In this document: piece by piece, positions 23,030 to 32,395 of the stretch
Layout: each line of letters starts with the position of its first letter
How positions within the stretch are numbered: the first letter of the stretch is position 1
Assembly (NCBI GenBank): GCA_031082155.1
Contig: JAVHLL010000006.1
Coordinates: 64,952-106,128 of the forward strand
Source: Thermodesulfovibrionales bacterium
GTDB taxonomy: Bacteria; Nitrospirota; Thermodesulfovibrionia; Thermodesulfovibrionales; SM23-35
DNA length: 41,177 nt
Direction: 5' to 3'
Notes under the pieces: generated by a model
What the model saw: the letters and a program-made list of their open reading frames with translations, nothing else
What the model was told of the DNA's origin: nothing
The model's database searches: none
Translations under genes and position numbers: made by a program

Positions 23030-23058
23030 TTGACCCTGGCCCTCCTTTCTCCTATACT
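23030..23058 (+). promoter_or_regulatory. Promoter of the flavin reductase-like gene
   Basis: TTGACC (23030-23035), a 17-base spacer, TATACT (23053-23058). Its position inside a longer possible reading frame supports the downstream ATG at 23098 as the true start. Confidence 0.7.
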
Positions 23059-23097
23059 TTCTTTAGGCGACTATCTTTACTGACAAGGAGGGAACAT

Positions 23098-23556
23098 ATG
23101 CAGGAGATTGTATCAAAAGCAATATCACACGGAGTCTATATCATTACGGCGAGGACAAAGGAGAGGATAAACGGCATGACAGCTGCATGGGTTTCCCAGG
23201 TATCCATGAAGCCTCTCCTGCTCATGGTCTCAATCGCCCCTGCACGGTATACCCACAATCTGATAAAAGAGTCCGGATATTTTGCAATCAATACGATCGA
23301 TGAAGACGGGGAGAACTACGCTGCAGTTTTCGGGTTCAAGAGCGGCAGAAAAGTCGATAAATTTCAGGGGATATCCTATTCCGATGCTCCTCACGGCTCA
23401 CCGGTACTCGAAGGTTCCACGGCATATCTGGAATGCAAAGTAGTTGATACCTTTTCCGCCGGGGACCACACCCTTTTCATCGGGGAAGTCACTGCGGGGA
23501 AATTATTGAAAGATAAGGTTGACCCGTTGATCTTCCATTGGGAGGATTATTTTTGA
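23098..23556 (+). CDS. Flavin reductase-like protein (FMN split barrel)
   Basis: A 152-residue protein starting at the ATG at 23098, which has an AAGGAGG site seven bases upstream and a promoter at 23030. HGVYIITARTKERINGMTAAWVSQVSMKP is spread over the flavin-binding strands, followed by MVSIAPARYTHNLIKESGYFAINTI (typical 'f.vnvl' turn) and GDHTLFIGEV. Related proteins reduce FMN with NAD(P)H to feed a monooxygenase or diiron protein, or bind FMN as high-molecular-weight rubredoxin domains do. No partner gene nearby. Confidence 0.9.
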   Translation: MQEIVSKAISHGVYIITARTKERINGMTAAWVSQVSMKPLLLMVSIAPARYTHNLIKESGYFAINTIDEDGENYAAVFGFKSGRKVDKFQGISYSDAPHGSPVLEGSTAYLECKVVDTFSAGDHTLFIGEVTAGKLLKDKVDPLIFHWEDYF

Positions 23557-23616
23557 TCGTGCGCAATCATTTTCAGGCCATGTATTTCCTTTCTCAATCC
23601 TGTTTGTGTGGTCTTT

Positions 23617-24291
23617 ATGTCAACATTCCTTAAAGTAGGCCACCGCGGGGCCAAAGCCTACGAAACCGAGAACACGCTCGAAAGTTTCACGAAAGCAATC
23701 GAACTGGGGGCAAATGCAATTGAGCTCGATGTGCGAACCTCGGGAGACGGTGAACTGATTCTCATCCACGATGACAATCTGAAAAGGGTCTTCGGCAGTG
23801 ATGTGCCCGTAAAGGGGGTGACCCTGAATGAATTGAAGGAACTGACCGGCAACAGGATTGCCACTCTTGATGAGGCGTTGCGGTATATCGGGAGGAAGGT
23901 CGAAAAAATACTGGTGGAATTAAAAGAGGTCGGGTATGAAGACAAGGTCATCGAAACAGTCAGGAAAATGAATTTGACAGACCGGGTGATCCTTCTCTCC
24001 TTTCACGAAGAATCTCTTGCCCGGGCAAGGGACCTCGACAGGACAATCGAAACCGGACTTGTTTATACAAAATTAAAAAAACCTTTGGACGCAGCACTCA
24101 GGCTGAATGCCCAATATATTGTCCCGCTGTACAGATTCGTTCACGCAGCAAAGGTGACAAAAGCCCATAAAAAAGGCCTGAAGGTGATTGTCTGGACGAT
24201 CAACACCGAAAATGAAGCGAGGACTTACAGGGCCAAAGACGTTGACGGCATCGCCACAGACAAACCTGATATTCTCAAGGGAATTATTTGA
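23617..24291 (+). CDS. Glycerophosphodiester phosphodiesterase
   Basis: A 224-residue GDPD. FLKVGHRGAKAYETENT holds the first catalytic His and Glu; AIELDVRTSGDGELILIHDD holds the metal-binding Glu and Asp and the second His; LVELKEVG and the end VDGIATDKPD complete the barrel. It has no signal peptide, so it acts in the cytoplasm on glycerophosphodiesters. A GTG three codons earlier (23608) is an alternative start; neither has a strong ribosome binding site. Confidence 0.93.
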   Translation: MSTFLKVGHRGAKAYETENTLESFTKAIELGANAIELDVRTSGDGELILIHDDNLKRVFGSDVPVKGVTLNELKELTGNRIATLDEALRYIGRKVEKILVELKEVGYEDKVIETVRKMNLTDRVILLSFHEESLARARDLDRTIETGLVYTKLKKPLDAALRLNAQYIVPLYRFVHAAKVTKAHKKGLKVIVWTINTENEARTYRAKDVDGIATDKPDILKGII

Positions 24292-24318
24292 AATTGCATC
24301 GATCCTCTTGCCCGCGAA

Positions 24319-25386
24319 CTAATAATACATAAACTTTCTTTCCAGGTCGGTAGAACGGGAAATCCTTTTTGCTTCATCCATCGTTATTCTGTCCTGTTTG
24401 CAGAGTTCAATCAAATGCTGGTCAAAAGTCTGCATGCCGTATTCATCGCGCCCTTTTTCAATGTATTGTTCAATTTCATCAAGATGGCCTTCCCGGATAC
24501 AGGCCTTGATCGTCGATGTTGAATACATCACCTCAACGACCGGCACGAGGTATTCACCACTTTTATCAGTGACGAGTTTCAGCGAAACTGTTGCCACGAG
24601 CATCTCCGCCAGTCTTTGCCGGATAATATCCTGTGCCTGCGAGGGAAAGTATCCGACGATTCTGTTAATGGTAGCGGCTGCGTTATGGGTATGGAGGGTC
24701 GACAAAACCAGATGACCCGTCTCGGCAGCTTTGATGCAGGCGTCAATTGTTTCCAGGTCGCGCATCTCGCCAACCATGATGACATCGGGGTCCATGCGCA
24801 TAGCTGCCCTCAAAGCTCCGCTGAAACTCTCGGTATCGATGCTGACTTCTCTCTGGATGATGCAGCTTTTATTGGAAGAAAAAAGAAATTCGATAGGGTC
24901 CTCGATAGTAATTACATTGTAGTTGAAATTATCATTGATGAATCTTATCATCGAAGCCATAGTCGTAGATTTGCCATTGCCTGTCGGGCCGGTGACAAGA
25001 ATCAGGCCATTCGGTGCCTGCACGATCTTTCCCAGGGCAGGAGGGAGATGGAGTTCCTTGAACGTCCCGATATCATGGGGTATTACCCGCATCACGATGC
25101 CGATATTCCCCCGCTGACGGAAGATACTCGCGCGGAAACGGCCGACATCCGGCAAGGTGTAAGACATATCGAATTCCCTGAGGTCTTCAGGGAGCTTCCG
25201 GTTGCATTGCTGGAGAACAGTGTCTGCAAGGAATTCGGTATCTTTATTTGTCAGATTTTTCAGTTTTGAGCGGATCAGGTGTCCCCGGGCCCTGAAGAGA
25301 GGAGGGTTGTCGACTTCGAAATGAATGTCTGAAACCCTCTTTTCAAAGGCAATCTCCAGAATTTGCTTGAATGTGGCAATGTCCAT
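24319..25386 (-). CDS. PilT/PilU-type retraction ATPase
   Basis: A 355-residue type IV pilus retraction-type ATPase. The ATG at 25386 is chosen because it has an AAGGA site and begins the family N-terminus (MDIATFKQILEIAFEKRVSDIHFE); the open frame extends 61 codons upstream into the neighbour's 3' end. Walker A is GPTGNGKSTT (133-142), the Walker B region DPDVIMVGEMRD, and the His box TGHLVLSTLHTHNA. The usual Ser in Walker A is Asn. It follows the DUF4388 gene and is probably co-transcribed. No other pilus gene is in the window. Confidence 0.93.
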   Translation of the reverse strand: MDIATFKQILEIAFEKRVSDIHFEVDNPPLFRARGHLIRSKLKNLTNKDTEFLADTVLQQCNRKLPEDLREFDMSYTLPDVGRFRASIFRQRGNIGIVMRVIPHDIGTFKELHLPPALGKIVQAPNGLILVTGPTGNGKSTTMASMIRFINDNFNYNVITIEDPIEFLFSSNKSCIIQREVSIDTESFSGALRAAMRMDPDVIMVGEMRDLETIDACIKAAETGHLVLSTLHTHNAAATINRIVGYFPSQAQDIIRQRLAEMLVATVSLKLVTDKSGEYLVPVVEVMYSTSTIKACIREGHLDEIEQYIEKGRDEYGMQTFDQHLIELCKQDRITMDEAKRISRSTDLERKFMYY

Positions 25387-25438
25387 AGTCTGTTCCTTTT
25401 TTATTGGCATGCTGGTTACAATGAATACCGGTTTCCCG

Positions 25439-27253
25439 TCATTTCTGGGAAGCCTTTTTGATATGTTTCCGATAGAGCGCATTTTCGAGAACCAACCCTG
25501 CCTGACTGGCCAGCATCTCCAGCACATCCATCTGCACAGGTGACGGTTCTTCCATGCCGAAATCTCCATATGCCAGGGCCATGATCTTCCCCTGAATTTT
25601 CACCGGGAGGAGCAGTATAGTTGATCTCAGGGGATGGCCGATCTTTTCAAAGAGAGATTCCTTCAACACTGCATCTTCACTGTTTCCGAAAAAAACCTGT
25701 CCGTGTTCGATCACGTCATGGAACACCGAACCGTTTGTGAGAGGGATTTTCAGTTTTGGGGCCGTAGCCTGCCCCCCAGTTTCGTCTGTATAAACCCCGA
25801 TGGCTTTTTCACTGATAAGCTCTGAAGATCGCACTATGAAGGTGATCGAGCGGCTGAACATTTCTGCGACAGACTGAAGGAGGGCAAAGGAAATATCGGG
25901 AGGATCGTTCAGATCCCGAAGAGCAAGGAACTGACCTCTGAATTTCTTCATCCCGGCGGATGTTCCGTAGATACCGTCCTGTTCCCGCAACATTTCATTG
26001 ACATACAATTTAAAGGTCTCCAGAAATTTTATCGTATCTTCAATAAACATCTCTTTCCTGACATCTCTGAGAGGCTTGGGGAGAACCGTTTTCATTCCCT
26101 CGTCAAAAGACTGCAGGGTGAAGGTGTAATCCAGGGGAGAAGCAAACTGAATAGTCTGAATAGAGGGATAGTGTGCTCTCACATGCCTTCGCAGACTGAC
26201 AATTGTTTCCTCGGAAAGTCTGCCCTCTGACTTTTCGGGGCTATCAAAAACCAGGATAAAGGGGATCTCTTTGCTGAGACATTGGTCTATGATACGATCA
26301 AGCTCTTCTTTTTCTTCCGTAGCAAATACAAGGATGCCCTCATTTTTGCAAATGGTCATAATAGAATGTTTTATAAGCTTATCGCTGCTGAACAGGATAA
26401 GAGCGCCGGCCTTCCCCTCAGGCCTTACCGTTTCCGTCCAGACGCCTGCATTCATTATGGACTTCTCCAGGAAAGAGACAAAGGTCTCCTGCTCCTCTGA
26501 TGAAAAATCGACCAGTGTCTCCCTGATGTTCTGGCGATGCATTTCGATCGGGCTAAAAACTTCTTTTTGAGACAGGGGCTGGGGCATTTTTCTCTCCAGC
26601 CGGTCGAGATCGGCAAGGCCCAGATCTTCTGCACTTAGGGATGCACTCTTTGCCTCGAGTGGTGCAGTCTTGCCCGGTATAAGAATATCCGCATACTCGT
26701 CCTCATAGGACAGTACATGCTTCCCTGCAACACGGTCACGTTCCCGTTCATCAAAAATACGGAGCGCATCCATCAATACCATCTGGGCGTCGAGACTCAC
26801 CTCCTGTTCCATTGAATCGGGGCAATAGCTGCATTCTGGAGAAACAGCAATCGCTTCCGTATCGAATGTAAAGGTTCCGCGTGTCCACCCGATCAATTCT
26901 ACGATCGTCATCTCTATCAGCTTCTTCAACCCTTTCGATGCATCTTCGTGTTTCAGCTTCCCGAGTTCGATCAGGGTTGTGAGCAAAGGTTTGCGGTCCT
27001 TCCCGGCTTTCTTCTGTATGGCAAGGGCCTGCGCGAGATCTTCCCTGGTTATGGCATTTATTTTTACGAGGACGGTCCCGATACGCACCTTGTTGCTGAG
27101 ATGATTCGCGCCGACAATATACCCGTTGCCGAAAATAATCCGGCTTTCACCTCTCTCTCCTTTGACAGAAAAGGTGCCTGATTTTCTGGTCGTATGGACC
27201 AGCTGAATGATATCGACTATATGGAGATGTTCTAAGTCACCGGTAAAGGCCAT
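25439..27253 (-). CDS. DUF4388 (PATAN-like) protein with receiver-like and GAF domains
   Basis: A 604-residue cytoplasmic protein. Residues 1-60 (MAFTGDLEHLHIVDIIQLVH) are a DUF4388 start; SGTFSVKGERGESRIIFGNGYIVGA is its core. A middle segment (GALILFSSDKLIKHSIMTIC, then IPFILVFDSP) looks like a degenerate receiver. The last 170 residues look like a GAF domain (AMAYGD... VLEMLASQAGLVLENA). DUF4388 proteins often accompany type IV pilus or gliding control. PilT gene follows by 52 bases. Likely a regulator of retraction (inference). Confidence 0.85.
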   Translation of the reverse strand: MAFTGDLEHLHIVDIIQLVHTTRKSGTFSVKGERGESRIIFGNGYIVGANHLSNKVRIGTVLVKINAITREDLAQALAIQKKAGKDRKPLLTTLIELGKLKHEDASKGLKKLIEMTIVELIGWTRGTFTFDTEAIAVSPECSYCPDSMEQEVSLDAQMVLMDALRIFDERERDRVAGKHVLSYEDEYADILIPGKTAPLEAKSASLSAEDLGLADLDRLERKMPQPLSQKEVFSPIEMHRQNIRETLVDFSSEEQETFVSFLEKSIMNAGVWTETVRPEGKAGALILFSSDKLIKHSIMTICKNEGILVFATEEKEELDRIIDQCLSKEIPFILVFDSPEKSEGRLSEETIVSLRRHVRAHYPSIQTIQFASPLDYTFTLQSFDEGMKTVLPKPLRDVRKEMFIEDTIKFLETFKLYVNEMLREQDGIYGTSAGMKKFRGQFLALRDLNDPPDISFALLQSVAEMFSRSITFIVRSSELISEKAIGVYTDETGGQATAPKLKIPLTNGSVFHDVIEHGQVFFGNSEDAVLKESLFEKIGHPLRSTILLLPVKIQGKIMALAYGDFGMEEPSPVQMDVLEMLASQAGLVLENALYRKHIKKASQK

Positions 27254-27354
27254 TGGTATATATACCTGCGAGTAGAGTATTTGAGTATGAAAAAGAATAC
27301 CACAAGAAATGCCGGTCGGTAAAGGCGTGAGCGAGAGAAAATCTTTACAGCCGG

Positions 27355-27513
27355 CTAAAATTTCAGAAAGAGCGGTTTATGGATTTTCGGCTTTTTCTCT
27401 TTCCCCCTCTTCTTCTGAAGGGGAGCACGGCACATGTTGCATCGTGTATTGGAGCAGTACTGGCAAAAGGTACAGTCGGGACAGGGGTTCTTGTTTGCCG
27501 TCTTCTTGTCCAT
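27355..27513 (-). CDS. 52-residue Cys-rich protein
   Basis: A short gene with ATG at 27513. The N-terminal half has CPDCTFCQYCSNTRCNMCR: six CxxC-spaced or nearby cysteines that would bind zinc or an iron-sulfur cluster. The C-terminal half is a Lys-rich tail (QKKRGKEKKPKIHK). Such sequences cannot arise easily by chance. No recognised family and only a weak ribosome binding site. It fills most of the 390-base gap between the DUF4388 gene and the kinase gene. Confidence 0.7.
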   Translation of the reverse strand: MDKKTANKNPCPDCTFCQYCSNTRCNMCRAPLQKKRGKEKKPKIHKPLFLKF

Positions 27514-27564
27514 GGCTATATTTTACACCCTTTCACCGATGGATCGCACTGCATTTCACCCTGT

Positions 27565-27593
27565 TTGACAACTGATTCCAGATGCAATAAACT
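27565..27593 (+). promoter_or_regulatory. Promoter of the phosphoglycerate kinase gene
   Basis: TTGACA (27565-27570), 17 bases, TAAACT (27588-27593). A perfect -35 box and ideal spacing, about 50 bases before the start codon. Confidence 0.6.
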
Positions 27594-27643
27594 TTGGCTG
27601 AATCCCAGAAAACAATGCGCGAAACCCTTTCAGGAGGTGACCA

Positions 27644-28951
27644 TTGAAGAATACTCTTACAGAACACGGCCTGCCGTTGATCCAGGATGCGGACCTGAAC
27701 GGCAAAATCGTCCTTGTCCGTTTCGACCACAATGTGGTCAAACAGGGAGAGATACGGGATCCCTTCAGGATCGACAGAACAATCGGGACACTGTTTCACA
27801 TCGTGGAGCGGGGGGGCAGACCTGTCATGATGACCCATGTGGGAAGGCCCAGGGACAAGAAGACAGGGAACATCCTCTGCAGACCTGAAGAATCAGTGGA
27901 ACCGATCGTACAGTATCTTGAGCAAAAGCTCCACACAAAGATCCATATCCCGCGATTTCCTGCTGAGAACGGGAAAGGGATTGCCGGAATAGATACCTCG
28001 GTGAACCTCGCCATCAGGGAACTCAGAGAAAGGAAACTCGGCGCTCTCTATCTCCCAAATACGCGGTGGTTCAGCGGCGAAGAGTCAAAGGGAGCGGCCG
28101 GGGAAAGCTTTGCCATTCAGCTCGCCGGCCTGGCGGATATCTATGTGAATGACGCTTTCGGATCATGGCAGCCCCATGCATCAACCTCTCTCATCACCCG
28201 CTATCTTCCGTCCTATGCAGGATTTCTGCTACAGCAGGAGATAGTGAACCTAGACAGGGTGCTCAACCCTGAAAGGCCCTTCCTCGCGGTCGTCGCAGGC
28301 GCAAAGTATGATACAAAGATCAGGCCGCTCTATGCGATTTATGAAAAAGTAGACCATCTCATTCTCGGCGGCGTCCTCTATAACACTTACCTTTGTGCAA
28401 AATATGATATACGCATACAAGGCGTGACCGATGAAGATATCCAGCTTGCAAAGGAACTGGTAGCGAAGGACCGGGATCAGAAAAAGATTGTCGAGCTTCC
28501 CTATATTGTAGAGTCGGATATCCTGGAGGGAAAGAAGGAAGGGAAACACAGGACAATCTCCGTAAAGGATTTCAGTCCGGGGAAATTCTATGGATATATC
28601 CTCGACATCGATCCTGCATCCTTTGAGGACGTCGCGGTTTCGACTGTTCTCGCCGGTGCAAAAACTATCTTCGTGAACGCGGTGATGGGATTCACCCCTC
28701 ATTTTACCGCAGGCTCACAGGCACTCGATCACACGATAGACAATAACAGCGCAGCAATGAAGATGTACGGCGGGGGGGATACGCTCCAGGAGTTCAAGGA
28801 CCTCTGTCCGGGACTCTACCTGTCGGTGATGGACAATGCCAATTATTACTTTTTCACCGGCGGCGGGACAGTCCTGACCGCCATCGAGCAGGGCAGCCCC
28901 TACGGACTGAAACCTGTGCAAGCTCTGATAGAAGCGGGAAGAAGAAAATAA
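27644..28951 (+). CDS. Divergent phosphoglycerate kinase
   Basis: A 435-residue PGK-family protein starting with TTG, supported by AGGAGGTGA six bases upstream. It follows the PGK order: VRFDHNVV (cf. VRVDFNVP), THVGRP (cf. SHLGRP), LPNTRWFSGEE (cf. ENVRF), YVNDAFGSWQPHAST (cf. HRAHAS, where the Arg is lost), AGAKYDTKI, NAVMGFT, GGGDT and FTGGGT. Enough is kept for the fold and nucleotide site, but several 3-phosphoglycerate contacts are changed. It may be a PGK paralogue with another substrate. It converges with the histidine kinase gene. Confidence 0.85.
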   Translation: MKNTLTEHGLPLIQDADLNGKIVLVRFDHNVVKQGEIRDPFRIDRTIGTLFHIVERGGRPVMMTHVGRPRDKKTGNILCRPEESVEPIVQYLEQKLHTKIHIPRFPAENGKGIAGIDTSVNLAIRELRERKLGALYLPNTRWFSGEESKGAAGESFAIQLAGLADIYVNDAFGSWQPHASTSLITRYLPSYAGFLLQQEIVNLDRVLNPERPFLAVVAGAKYDTKIRPLYAIYEKVDHLILGGVLYNTYLCAKYDIRIQGVTDEDIQLAKELVAKDRDQKKIVELPYIVESDILEGKKEGKHRTISVKDFSPGKFYGYILDIDPASFEDVAVSTVLAGAKTIFVNAVMGFTPHFTAGSQALDHTIDNNSAAMKMYGGGDTLQEFKDLCPGLYLSVMDNANYYFFTGGGTVLTAIEQGSPYGLKPVQALIEAGRRK

Positions 28952-28962
28952 AATCCCCTATG

Positions 28963-31128
28963 CTACGCTGATTTATAGAGAGCAGGCAAGGTGACGATAA
29001 ATGTGGTCCCCGAATCAGGGGCTTCGTCTTTCACCCGTGTTTCAAATATGATATCTCCGCCATATTTTTTCACGATCGCATACGATACCGTCAACCCGAG
29101 GCCGGTCCCTTCCCCCACCTTTTTCGTGGTGAATAACGGGTCGAAAATTCTTGATCTGTGCTCAGGTCTTATTCCTGCGCCTGTATCCGAAATCCTTACT
29201 TCAACGTCCCGCATGCCTTCTCTCTCGATCTGCCTTGTTCGTATCGTAAGCCTGCCGCCGCCTTTCATGACAGGAATGGCATTATTGATGATGTTAAAGA
29301 AAACCTGTTGAAGCTCATTGGGGTCTCCCCTGATAAGAGGAATGGACTTTTCCATGTCTTTTTCGACAGAGATATTATTAATCGACAGGTTATTCCCCTT
29401 CACTGCAAGCACTTCTTCGATACACTTGTTCACGTCTATTTCTTCCTCCCTGTACTCCCGGTATCTCACGAAGCTCAAAAGATTCTCTACAATCCTTTTT
29501 GCGTTATTGCCCTGTTTTTGAATGGTTTTCAGCATATCGTATGCTTCGGGGTCATCGGGTAATTTCTCCATCAGCAATTCAGTAAATCCCAGGATAACCG
29601 CCAGGGGGTTGTTTATCTCATGCGCGACACCGGCAGCCAGCGTGCCGATAGACGCCAGTTTTTCTGTATGGAGCATCTGTTCTTCCATCTTTTTCCTGTC
29701 GGTAATATCGATCAGGGACTCGACGGACTTCCCCGTGCCCGGGATAAGCGATACACTGTGGAGCACATTTCTCACATTGCCATGCCTGTCAATAAAATGT
29801 GTTTCGTAATTCGTAAACGCATTCCCGGGATAGGTCCGTCGTGCATGGTGATATTTTTCCATTTTCTCAAGATCTTCCTTATCAAAAAATTCCGTCCAGT
29901 TCTTCTTCCATTCGATCTCTTCTTTTAAATATCCGGAAAGCATTTCGAATTTCGTATTCACCAGGGATATCGTCGTGTCCTCCTCAACGATGATCGTAGC
30001 GTTCCCGGTGTTTTCAAAGACGGTCCGGTACTTCTCCTCGGATTCCCTCAGTGCCTGTCGGCTCTTCATCCGCTCGATGAACCTTCCGCAATGTTTTGCG
30101 ATTGCATCGAGCAGGTCCCGCTCTTCCTTGATAAAAGGGCCTTCATCAACCACAGGTTTTTCCTCAAGATAGTACACCTCGACTGCCCCTATCCACATGC
30201 CGTAGACCGAGATCCCGCTTTCCTGCTTCCAGGGAGTCTCCGCAAAGTTACCCGTCCTGAATTCGCGGTCTCCCAGCGTAATACGTGCGCATGTACTTTC
30301 GGGATACCGCCATCCGAAAACGATCCTGTCAACGATCCCTTTCAGCACTTCATCCTGTGGAATGCTCCGTTTCTCTGTGAGTTCTGAAATGCTGTAGAGG
30401 CAGTTTATCTCCTTGACACGTTCCCAGAGATCATGCGTACGGTCCTGCAGAACCTCCTCTGTCCTGATCCTTTCACTGATCTCCCGCGATATGCCCGTAA
30501 TCATCTCATTGGTCACCGTCTTAAGCGACTCCAGGAGTTCTATCTTCGATTCGCCGGATACCCGGGCGGCGAGTTCACCTTTTGAGACCTTATGGAGTAT
30601 TTCAAAGTGTTCGGCCAGGCCTATCGCTATTTCATGGGACTGATCAACAATCTCTCCTATCTCTTCAGCGGTAAGGTTGACCATGTGTTTCAGTTTCCTG
30701 ATCAGTTCAATGTCCGAAATCTCGTCAACCCTCACCGTCGGGTCTCCGGAGGCGATCTTTTTCAGCGCCTCGAACACTTCAGACAGACTGATGGCAAGTT
30801 CCATGCTCATGCTCTCGAGCTCCCTGTCGCGCTCACCGATAATCCTGTTATATTCATTGAACTGCCTGTTGACAACGCCGAGCGTTGCTTTCATCGCAGC
30901 GACATCTTTGTTCGATTTCAGGACCCTGCACCCGAGGCACAACTCTATCTTTTCGATAAACCTGCCCTGGATTTCGTTCCGGCAATGGGTCCCGGAAAAG
31001 AGCCAGCATTTGAGGTTCCGTGACTTATAGGCAGGACATTCTTTTTTTTCACACGTGAAGATTTCCCAGCATTTGACCTTCCGAGGCACTCTCGATGGCT
31101 TCTTTGGAGTATTTTTGTCTGCGTTCAT
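28963..31128 (-). CDS. Cytoplasmic two-CW histidine kinase
   Basis: A 721-residue sensor kinase without membrane helices. Residues 19-70 are a Cys-rich two-CW domain (CWEIFTCEKKECPAY, CW, HC, CLGC). Two HAMP-like segments span about 110-220. A GAF-like domain spans about 240-355, a PAS domain 365-480, the HisKA domain has H503 in AAGVAHEINNPLA, and the ATPase domain has NNAI, SDTGAGI and GEGTGLGL. The Cys cluster may hold a metal or redox center, suggesting redox or ligand sensing. No response regulator is adjacent. Confidence 0.93.
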   Translation of the reverse strand: MNADKNTPKKPSRVPRKVKCWEIFTCEKKECPAYKSRNLKCWLFSGTHCRNEIQGRFIEKIELCLGCRVLKSNKDVAAMKATLGVVNRQFNEYNRIIGERDRELESMSMELAISLSEVFEALKKIASGDPTVRVDEISDIELIRKLKHMVNLTAEEIGEIVDQSHEIAIGLAEHFEILHKVSKGELAARVSGESKIELLESLKTVTNEMITGISREISERIRTEEVLQDRTHDLWERVKEINCLYSISELTEKRSIPQDEVLKGIVDRIVFGWRYPESTCARITLGDREFRTGNFAETPWKQESGISVYGMWIGAVEVYYLEEKPVVDEGPFIKEERDLLDAIAKHCGRFIERMKSRQALRESEEKYRTVFENTGNATIIVEEDTTISLVNTKFEMLSGYLKEEIEWKKNWTEFFDKEDLEKMEKYHHARRTYPGNAFTNYETHFIDRHGNVRNVLHSVSLIPGTGKSVESLIDITDRKKMEEQMLHTEKLASIGTLAAGVAHEINNPLAVILGFTELLMEKLPDDPEAYDMLKTIQKQGNNAKRIVENLLSFVRYREYREEEIDVNKCIEEVLAVKGNNLSINNISVEKDMEKSIPLIRGDPNELQQVFFNIINNAIPVMKGGGRLTIRTRQIEREGMRDVEVRISDTGAGIRPEHRSRIFDPLFTTKKVGEGTGLGLTVSYAIVKKYGGDIIFETRVKDEAPDSGTTFIVTLPALYKSA

Positions 31129-31237
31129 GGCTATAGAACCATTGTAACAGGAGGATAAATCCTGTCAACCATTCTTATTCATATTGTATTCTGATTAAGG
31201 GAAATTTATCTCCGTCCAATTCCAGGGGACAGAGGTT

Positions 31238-31266
31238 CGCTTTGTTTGGCCCGGATTATCTATAAT
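31238..31266 (+). promoter_or_regulatory. Promoter candidate of the efflux operon
   Basis: TATAAT (31261-31266) preceded by CGCTTT (31238-31243) with a 17-base spacer. The sequence GTTCGCTTT-N17-TATAAT is shared exactly with the region before typA (36671-36702). Confidence 0.45.
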
Positions 31267-31348
31267 TTGATATTATGAGAAAGGGAGAAAGGTTCGAGTT
31301 ATTTGGTGAAAGGAAACCGGAGGGAAGAAAGAAAAAGGAGAAGAAGCA

Positions 31349-32395
31349 ATGAAGAACAGAAAAATTCGCCTTCTCATCACGGTTCTGGTTCTAGCCGGTT
31401 TGATATTCGCAGGTATCCGTCTGTGGCATTCCTCCAGGAACAGAACTTCGGGGAACACCCTTATTCTCTACGGCAATGTTGACATCCGTCAGGTTGACCT
31501 CGCATTCAATGCAAATGAGCGCATTGCACAAGTTCTGGCGGAAGAGGGTGACAGAGTGGAAAAAGGAACGCTTCTCGCAACTCTTGAGACCGACCGTCTG
31601 GTGCACGAAGTCGCACGTGCCGGGGCACAGGTGCGTGCACAAAAAGAATTTGTTGCACGGCTGGAAGCCGGCAGCCGGCAGGAAGAAATCCGTAAAGCCC
31701 GGGCCGAGGTAAACGCGGCGGAAGCGGAAGCAGAGAATGCAAAAACCAATGCTCAACGCATGAAATCATTGGCAGAAGAGGGAGCAGTCACGATCAAGCA
31801 GAGAGACGATGCGAACACGGCGGCAGAAGCGGCTGCTGCACATTTAGAGGCAGCCCGGGAGGTTCTGGAACTCGCGCTCAAGGGCCCCCGCAAAGAAGAT
31901 ATTGCCTCGGCGAAAGCCACTCTGAACGCTTCTGAATCAGAGCTTGCGGTGGTACAACGCAGGCTGGATGATGCTTCTCTTTCTGCTCCTTCGGACGGAG
32001 TGATCCAGAACCGCATCATGGAACCGGGCGATATGGCCTCCCCTCTGAAACCCGTCTTCACACTCGCACTGGTAAATCCTGTATGGGTCCGGGCATATGT
32101 ACAAGAGCCCGACCTCGGAAAGGTGAAACCTGGGATGACTGCAGAAGTCAGTACTGACAGTTTCCCGGATAAAACATATAAAGGCTGGGTAGGCTTTGTC
32201 TCGTCAACCGCGGAATTCACTCCAAAATCTGTTGAGACGACAGAGGTGCGGACCAAGCTTGTCTATCAGTTGCGAATCTACGTCTGTAATCCGGAGCACG
32301 AGCTCCGTCTGGGCATGCCTGCTACCGTTACTATTCCTCTTGGTCAGGATACCGGAGAGACAACTTCTGAGCAGGACCGCTGTAAAAATCCCTGA
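31349..32395 (+). CDS. ybhG: HlyD-type membrane fusion protein, YbhG-like
   Basis: A 348-residue periplasmic adaptor with one N-terminal membrane anchor (LLITVLVLAGLIFAGIRLW). The lipoyl half-motif (VDIRQVDLAFNANERIAQVL), a long Ala/Glu-rich coiled coil (about 80-205) and the second lipoyl half with LSAPSDGVIQNRIMEPGDMA follow. It would link the inner-membrane ABC exporter to an outer-membrane channel. AGGAG site upstream; overlaps the ATPase gene start by one base (TGATG). Orthology to E. coli YbhG is by family and gene order. Confidence 0.92.
   Translation: MKNRKIRLLITVLVLAGLIFAGIRLWHSSRNRTSGNTLILYGNVDIRQVDLAFNANERIAQVLAEEGDRVEKGTLLATLETDRLVHEVARAGAQVRAQKEFVARLEAGSRQEEIRKARAEVNAAEAEAENAKTNAQRMKSLAEEGAVTIKQRDDANTAAEAAAAHLEAAREVLELALKGPRKEDIASAKATLNASESELAVVQRRLDDASLSAPSDGVIQNRIMEPGDMASPLKPVFTLALVNPVWVRAYVQEPDLGKVKPGMTAEVSTDSFPDKTYKGWVGFVSSTAEFTPKSVETTEVRTKLVYQLRIYVCNPEHELRLGMPATVTIPLGQDTGETTSEQDRCKNP

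Noticed and set aside
25387-25569. 61-codon N-terminal extension of the PilT-type ATPase
   Set aside because: It lies within the 3' end of the DUF4388 gene, is rich in Trp/Cys/Arg unlike PilT, and the ATG at 25386 has a ribosome binding site.
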